Virus record (IMG/VR): IMGVR_UViG_3300023242_000669
Location: 1-20,045 of that record
Origin: a virus
Strand: one strand, 5' to 3'
DNA: 20,045 nucleotides
The notes beneath the pieces were generated by a model. That model made no database searches and was not told where the DNA came from. It saw nothing but the letters and a program-made list of their open reading frames with translations. The position numbers and the translations under genes are program-made. Within the stretch, counting starts at the first letter, position 1; every line of letters starts with the position of its first letter. Shown in pieces: positions 18,001-20,045 of this stretch.

Positions 18001-18168
18001 CGCAGCGAAGATTTTGCCAGGCGGATGGCATTGGGTAGAATTAGCGGAACTTTAGTAGAGGGCGTGGCCATGGGCTACACCTCAGATCGTGACAAGTCCC
18101 CCTTCTCTCGCCTGTCACTTGGGCCGGGGACAGCACTGTCTCGAAACGTGCCCAAAATGAAGAAGTAG
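12010..18168 (+). CDS. rpoBC: Single-chain multisubunit-type RNA polymerase, beta fused to beta-prime
   Basis: One 2052-aa frame carries both large subunits. Beta spans residues 1 to about 1000. It has the VPAVTRYGTYLVNGGEY lobe motif, a rifampicin-pocket region (QNNP at 356-359) and HTPEGGNVG. It also has GYNHEDGIVISE (E649, D650), catalytic lysines K786 and K794 in GDKACGRYGNKG, and the C-terminal GEIYTLLAHGA. Beta-prime follows from about residue 1005 (MTPFLDRDVKALSAGEIKTP). It has VPVLPPKFRP, NRAPTLHR (1349-1356) and the metal-binding NADFDGD, with D1385, D1387 and D1389. Downstream are a bridge-helix region, a zinc site (C1708, C1764, C1771, C1774) and the trigger loop MKSFHSGG with H1811. 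The N-terminal beta-prime zinc domain is absent. Bacterial fusions, as in Helicobacter, are near 2900 aa, so this enzyme is compact. All catalytic elements look intact. Its position after a portal-like gene suggests late or virion use, which is inferred. Confidence 0.95.
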   Translation: MSMRTGAPFEAHKDVLKNIDKYLQEVLNVTVGDRKLVLERVDLPSPEPSEDYRAQSAAKSSGQSLSRPVYAHLVLKHGSKSVDRKKMLILSVPAVTRYGTYLVNGGEYAFPTQKRLLPGVYTSKNDDGSVTSIVNTAKGLNYKVELSEDGVLALLVAGRKPGEFSTVNLHALLLGFGVSREDMQRAWTKDAYATIAGARGASGAREAMQKLYDKMLYHTDEPAKSDSLPDLAQWVLVYLGDKEAFDADNMAILLGKPQSKISPQMFVDVVAKMIEVAKGNKDSDAKESLLHSSFEDVGDFVMERLNRREYREKIKRTIEHGLGRYTKVDEIVYKDLFQAPLISTFTQTSLARMPKQNNPMDISSTFSEVTLRGEGGISMDHAVTKDVRAVDPSHFLFLDPIHTPEGGNVGTTLHMASGARKSGKTLVAKLRDVKTGKVVELNPRQIHAAHVAAPESYLEGKIKGSRIDGMVEVMHQGDMKKVKTQMVQYVMLSAASMLDLNSLAVPFMSNNNGTRGMTASKMQAQAKPLKYREAPLIRSAVGEKGEETIEGMFASNFLPKSPVDGTISKVSKEEVAIKDGAGKIHLVGFPKDYWLNEGNFVDTELSVKVGDKVKAGQILGDSTSTKDGALALGVNLRVAYVAYKGYNHEDGIVISETAAKKLTSLHAHQSTVPVGADEVQNVKKWQAYFPVLYLPEQLSNLDDEGVIKEGARVNAGDPMVVKMRRNQEDVLSRKLNNVSRLMATDYRDTSYAWEKDNGGIVAEVRKRRGSVFIVVKTEEEAREGDKACGRYGNKGVITSILADDQMPKDEEGRPMEILLNPSGVPGRMNLGQVMEVTASNIAEKTGKPYIARPFGQDNEATLQKELKQHKLKDHGNLIDPEEGDVIEGVLIGKEYILKLEQQVEKKMSARSGGAGEAYGMSGQPSGSGGDGGRAVGLGEIYTLLAHGANANLRDMFTWKGDAQPEAWRAMENGYPIPPVDVPHSSQRLVAMMRGMGVDLAENGSMVRMTPFLDRDVKALSAGEIKTPGTLRAKDLKEENGGLFDIKTTGGRDGDKWSHIKLARPMPHPTFEKSILDVTGIKDSQFQDIMAGVLAVKDGKLVPPETKGAKTGGEAISELLAGVNVKSEIKRRMELGPTLKGSELNSNHRCLRVLKNFSDNGIQLKEMVVATVPVLPPKFRPATDMPDGSLSIADVNEHYKSLLIANNQLKELALRPGLGDQRRKLEVALYTGMRGTMGFDKGLVQTPNVVGLAATIAGAQPKHGVYLAKTLRRKQDASGTGVIAPDPKLSMDEAGIPEEMAWKIFQTPVITHLKNNGFDRAAALDQIGERTPFARRALELSMERHPVIINRAPTLHRGGVQAFQPKLVPGRSVKLPVEVLTAFNADFDGDTVGVHAVLTPDAIEEAHQMMPSKNLYAAGRGREALNPQLSQEYIAGLYRVTRMGKSTAKSFMNPDEAIRALKARAVKPDDVVSIKSLRTRTTPGLCLAMEAVPPDMRDYKTVLGKKQVEQLLMNIEKKHGTKAFLKAITEFKHVGRKYAYLTGLSVLLSDLKPMSGARDQIYMQAERQVAHVRSNPRLKPEEAHIQIIKIYADADAKVLGRVGNDMGTNSTGQPNNLSDMLVSGARGNPHQIKQMVGAVGLMMDHRNRTIQEPVRGNYAEGLGTYDYWKHTYSQRKGMIDKSQSVIGPGALSKELTNTASIYPITSLDCNTKRGRLENVDKHLMQRLLARQVLTFKSGTIVDSEVVDKLSRSGMKQVLVRSPLTCEQAEGVCSKCYGQDEFGKLPSIGVNVGIREVQAMTERAVQLPMKSFHSGGVASADAGLSDAFSQALQVLRMPDQIKAKATLATLNGRVDQIRPTGFGSFIIMIGGKEHQVGQGRKILVRLGEQVTKGQQITSGMIKAQEQLALTNLSTVQGQVRDDLESTFSSAGVKLHKRTYELMTKGITEQVRVTDPGDSRDFVSGDYTTLAKVQAWNSRNAGKRPIKYTVELSGSLMAPHRSEDFARRMALGRISGTLVEGVAMGYTSDRDKSPFSRLSLGPGTALSRNVPKMKK

Positions 18169-18178
18169 CCCCTACTTC
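18162..18178 (+). terminator. Perfect inverted repeat over the polymerase stop codon
   Basis: GAAGTAG-CCC-CTACTTC forms a perfect 7-bp stem with a 3-base loop and includes the TAG stop codon of the polymerase gene. No T-run follows, so intrinsic termination would be weak. It could be a pause or mRNA 3'-end protection element. Confidence 0.35.
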
Positions 18179-18209
18179 ACACCCTCCTAACAGAACGATC
18201 CCGAGGTGT
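18179..18209 (+). promoter_or_regulatory. Hairpin covering the ribosome-binding site of the first SYLD gene
   Basis: ACACC(C)TC (18179-18186) can pair with GAGGTGT (18203-18209) through 7 bp with one bulged C. The 3' arm contains the likely Shine-Dalgarno sequence of the GTG start at 18213. This could damp translation, but the stem is short and may be chance. Confidence 0.3.
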
Positions 18210-18212
18210 AGC

Positions 18213-19208
18213 GTGACGATTTCTTATCTTGATGCTCTTGCTGGTGACGACTTCGAGTACGAGTACGAGGACGAGGTGAGCTATCTCGACCTGTTGTCCG
18301 ACGGCATGGACAAGGATGCTGATTTCATTGTTGGTCCTGGCGGTGAAACCACGTTCCGTGGCCTGCCTGCTGTGATTTCGAGGGGTCGCTCCTCGGAGAT
18401 GACTAAGTTTAAGCAAGGCGGTGGTGCACTTGCTCGTTCGTCCGGTCAGCTTCTTCATGGGAGTCAGCGCTCCAACAAGGCTCTTCTCGGTGCCGCTCAG
18501 GAGAGGCTGCTTCTCGCTGACTCGGGCATGTACAAAAAGAAGCAGAACCCAAGGGCACGCATGGATAGTGGCACGCGCTTATCTTCGCGCAGCACTGCTC
18601 GCCCACCTAAGCGTGTTGAGCCTACCATTGAGGTAGCGAAGTCGAAGGGAGGGGCAGGTCTAGGGCTTGGAGCTCTTGGTGCTCTCGGTCTGGCAGGTGC
18701 GGGCGCCAAGGGTCTCCAGATGCGCCGTGCAGCTCAAGCACGCTCCTTGCGCAACAAGAAGATCGCCATTGGCGCAGGCGCTGGAGCTGCCGGTCTGGCA
18801 GGCCTCGCAGCCTTGGCATCAAGGCGTCGTGGCAAGCGCGATGATGATGAGGGGCAGAGCAAGACGGCCTCCTATCTCGACGTTCTCTCTGATGGCATGG
18901 ATAAGTATGCTAAGGTCGATCGACTGCAAAGGTCCATGGATCTCGACTTTATTAAGGACCTGAGAGCATCAGGCCCATCAACCCCTCACCGAAAGAAGAA
19001 CTACACTGGCCTAGGGCTTGGAGCTCTCGGCGCTCTCGGTGCAGCCGGTGCGGGCGCCAAGGGTGTCCAGATGCGCCGTGCAGCTCAAGCACGCTCCTTG
19101 CGCAACAAGAAGATCGCCATTGGCGCAGGCGCGGGCGCTGCCGGACTTGCGGGGCTTGCAGCCTTGGCATCAAGCCGTCGCAGCAAGAGCGATAACGACG
19201 AGGGTTAG
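18213..19208 (+). CDS. Modular SYLD-motif / glycine-zipper hairpin protein, copy 1
   Basis: This 331-aa protein matches no family I recognise but is clearly modular. SYLD motifs occur at residue 4, near residue 23 (SYLDLLSDGMDKDA) and at residue 220 (SYLDVLSDGMDKYAK). Two hairpin modules, near residues 150-210 and 267-325, each contain two Gly/Ala-rich hydrophobic stretches around a strongly basic loop. Patterns such as GALGALG and IGAGAGAAGLAGLAALA resemble glycine zippers that let helices pack in membranes. The basic loop (MRRAAQARSLRNKK) would suit membrane surface or nucleic acid binding. The start is GTG at 18213 with GAGGTG upstream. The gene ends at an amber codon aligned with a glutamine codon in its paralogs. 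Possible roles include a membrane-active, ejected or internal virion protein; none is shown. Confidence 0.75.
   Translation: MTISYLDALAGDDFEYEYEDEVSYLDLLSDGMDKDADFIVGPGGETTFRGLPAVISRGRSSEMTKFKQGGGALARSSGQLLHGSQRSNKALLGAAQERLLLADSGMYKKKQNPRARMDSGTRLSSRSTARPPKRVEPTIEVAKSKGGAGLGLGALGALGLAGAGAKGLQMRRAAQARSLRNKKIAIGAGAGAAGLAGLAALASRRRGKRDDDEGQSKTASYLDVLSDGMDKYAKVDRLQRSMDLDFIKDLRASGPSTPHRKKNYTGLGLGALGALGAAGAGAKGVQMRRAAQARSLRNKKIAIGAGAGAAGLAGLAALASSRRSKSDNDEG
18660..18923 (+). repeat. 264-base repeat, copy R1
   Basis: This repeat encodes the glycine-zipper hairpin, the DDDEG linker and the SYLDVLSDGMDKYAK segment. It aligns without gaps to copy R3. The last 99 bases (18825-18923) are identical to 19947-20045. 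Confidence 0.9.
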
Positions 19209-19274
19209 TTCAAGACGGCGGCCTGTTTCGACAGGTTCGCTGATCAATCCGCCCCACGTGTCATCGAAAGGGAA
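19011..19274 (+). repeat. 264-base repeat, copy R2 (3' part decayed)
   Basis: The first roughly 190 bases match R1 and R3 closely. After the amber codon at 19206-19208 the sequence still resembles the SYLD part of R1 (TTCAAGACGGCG against AGCAAGACGGCC). Similarity fades after about 19245. Confidence 0.8.
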
Positions 19275-19295
19275 CCTCTACCACAAGGTAGCCTC
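19206..19295 (+). pseudogene. Decayed SYLD module after an amber codon, in frame with the next gene
   Basis: Beyond TAG at 19206-19208 the frame reads FKTAACFDRFAD, matching SKTASYLDVLSD in the paralogous repeats. The TAG sits where they have CAG (Gln). No further stop occurs before the ATG at 19296, which is in the same frame. This is either a remnant of a longer protein now split in two, or a readthrough segment joining both proteins. Decay is simpler because the SYLD residues have diverged. Confidence 0.6.
19217..19253 (+). promoter_or_regulatory. Nested hairpin with UUCG tetraloop
   Basis: The inner stem CCTGT-TTCG-ACAGG (19222-19235) has a stable UUCG-type loop. It is enclosed by the outer stem GGCGG (19217-19221) with CCGCC (19249-19253). 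It lies just after the first SYLD gene's stop codon and upstream of the second SYLD gene. No T-run follows. It may pause transcription or protect the mRNA. Confidence 0.45.
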
Positions 19296-19339
19296 ATGAA
19301 TCTCTCTTACTTAGATCATCTTGCGGGAGAGGTTCCCTT
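19268..19339 (+). promoter_or_regulatory. Inverted repeat enclosing the start codon of the second SYLD gene
   Basis: AAGGGAACCTCT (19268-19279) is perfectly complementary to AGAGGTTCCCTT (19328-19339). Three more pairs form beyond a bulged A. The 48-base loop contains the likely ribosome-binding site (AAGG, 19285-19288) and the ATG at 19296. A second small hairpin, CTACC-ACAA-GGTAG (19278-19291), covers the AAGG and shares two bases with the long stem, so the two partly compete. Translational control is plausible. Confidence 0.55.
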
Positions 19340-20045
19340 CGAAGAGGGGGAGCAGACCCCATCCTATCTCGATCTTCTAGCTGATGGCATGGACAAGTAT
19401 GCCGATTGGATGGGTGGGGTCAACTCATCGGTTCACCTTGCCAACATGATAAAGGACCGCGCTATCTCAGCTAAGGACAGTCGAGCCCTTCGCCGTAGCG
19501 ATGCGGCAGCTGCGGCTGCTCGGGTTTATAAGGGTGGACCCACGGAGTGGGGTGATTCTGCCTCTCGCGGTGCCGCCAAGAAGCAGCTGCTTCTCGGTAC
19601 CAATGATGTCCCCAACGACGGCTCTTGGAAGAGAAAGCTCAGGGCGGCGCAGAAGTCGAGTTCAAATAAGCGAGAGATGGATAGAGATGCACTACGTGAT
19701 ACTGCTTCTCGCACCTCTGCTCGTCTTCAGGATGGCATTGATAAGTACAAGTCGAAGAGGGACCTTCAAAGAGGTGGCGCTCTGGGGCTTGGAGCTCTGG
19801 GCGCGCTCGGTGCAGCCGGTGCGGGCGCTAAGGGTCTCCAGATGCGCCGTGCAGCTCAAGCGCGCTCCTTGCGCAACAAGAAGATCGCCATTGGCGCTGG
19901 AGCTGGAGCTGTCGGTCTTGCGGGGCTTGCAGCCTTGGCATCAAGCCGTCGTGGCAAGCGCGATGATGATGAGGGGCAGAGCAAGACGGCCTCCTATCTC
20001 GACGTTCTCTCTGATGGCATGGATAAGTATGCTAAGGTCGATCGA
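19296..20045 (+). CDS. Modular SYLD-motif / glycine-zipper hairpin protein, copy 2 (partial)
   Basis: The frame is open from ATG 19296 to the right edge (250 codons) and continues beyond it. It parallels the first SYLD gene. NLSYLDHLAG is at the start and SYLDLLADGMDKYADW near residue 23. A basic, Ala/Ser/Arg-rich middle follows, then one glycine-zipper hairpin (about residues 163-225), DDDEG, and SYLDVLSDGMDKYAKVDR at the edge. The middle has diverged from copy 1 while the hairpin is almost identical, suggesting gene conversion or selection on that module. AAGG at 19285-19288 is the likely ribosome-binding site. It is probably part of a tandem paralog array. Confidence 0.75.
   Translation, partial: MNLSYLDHLAGEVPFEEGEQTPSYLDLLADGMDKYADWMGGVNSSVHLANMIKDRAISAKDSRALRRSDAAAAAARVYKGGPTEWGDSASRGAAKKQLLLGTNDVPNDGSWKRKLRAAQKSSSNKREMDRDALRDTASRTSARLQDGIDKYKSKRDLQRGGALGLGALGALGAAGAGAKGLQMRRAAQARSLRNKKIAIGAGAGAVGLAGLAALASSRRGKRDDDEGQSKTASYLDVLSDGMDKYAKVDR
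19782..20045 (+). repeat. 264-base repeat, copy R3
   Basis: This copy is collinear with R1 at a constant offset of 1122 bases and reaches the window edge. The encoded peptides differ at only three positions: Leu/Ala, Ala/Val and Arg/Ser. Confidence 0.9.

Noticed and set aside
12010-18168. Fragment of a bacterial chromosome carrying rpoBC
   Set aside because: No ribosomal protein genes (rplJL, rpsL) flank it. The protein is far shorter than bacterial fusions, lacks a beta-prime zinc domain and is embedded among phage-like genes.
18660-20045. Repeats as CRISPR array or transposon ends
   Set aside because: The repeats are 264 bases, coding and in frame, with no regular short spacers, terminal inverted repeats or transposase.

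Overview
The window reads as part of a large tailed-phage (probably jumbo phage) genome. Every convincing gene is on the + strand. Genes are packed with gaps of 0 to about 120 bases and many stop/start overlaps, and replication, nucleoid, portal-like and transcription genes lie in one co-directional run. I see no tRNA, rRNA, CRISPR array or insertion sequence. The host cannot be named from the sequence.

Layout. (1) Left edge: the C-terminal tail of an upstream gene, then a 392-aa protein with an acidic linker and a domain resembling the C-terminal domain of the RNA polymerase alpha subunit (alphaCTD). (2) 1401-6176, DNA metabolism: a DnaE-type DNA polymerase III alpha subunit, an overlapping DEDDh exonuclease (probable proofreader), a PD-(D/E)XK-type nuclease and an HU/IHF-like protein. 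(3) 6163-11955: a small zinc-ribbon protein, two unrecognised proteins (354 and 435 aa), a portal-like protein with a zinc-ribbon insertion and Gln-rich tail, and two small unknowns. (4) 12010-18168: one 2052-aa reading frame holding both large RNA polymerase subunits, beta then beta-prime, fused at about residue 1000. The catalytic residues are intact, the N-terminal beta-prime zinc domain is missing and the second zinc site is kept. (5) 18213 to the right edge: two paralogous modular genes made of SYLD-type motifs and Gly/Ala-rich hydrophobic hairpins with a basic loop. They carry long DNA repeats, a decayed module after an amber codon, and a structured leader around the second start codon.

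The strongest candidate for an undescribed system is a compact phage transcription machine: a single-chain beta/beta-prime polymerase plus a separate alphaCTD-like protein that keeps most of the DNA-contacting residues of bacterial alphaCTD. No alpha N-terminal domain, omega or sigma factor was recognised in this window. The polymerase lies directly downstream of a portal-like gene and directly upstream of the repeat proteins. It may therefore be made late or packaged in the virion, but that is inference. The replication genes suggest a phage that brings its own C-family replicase and proofreader.
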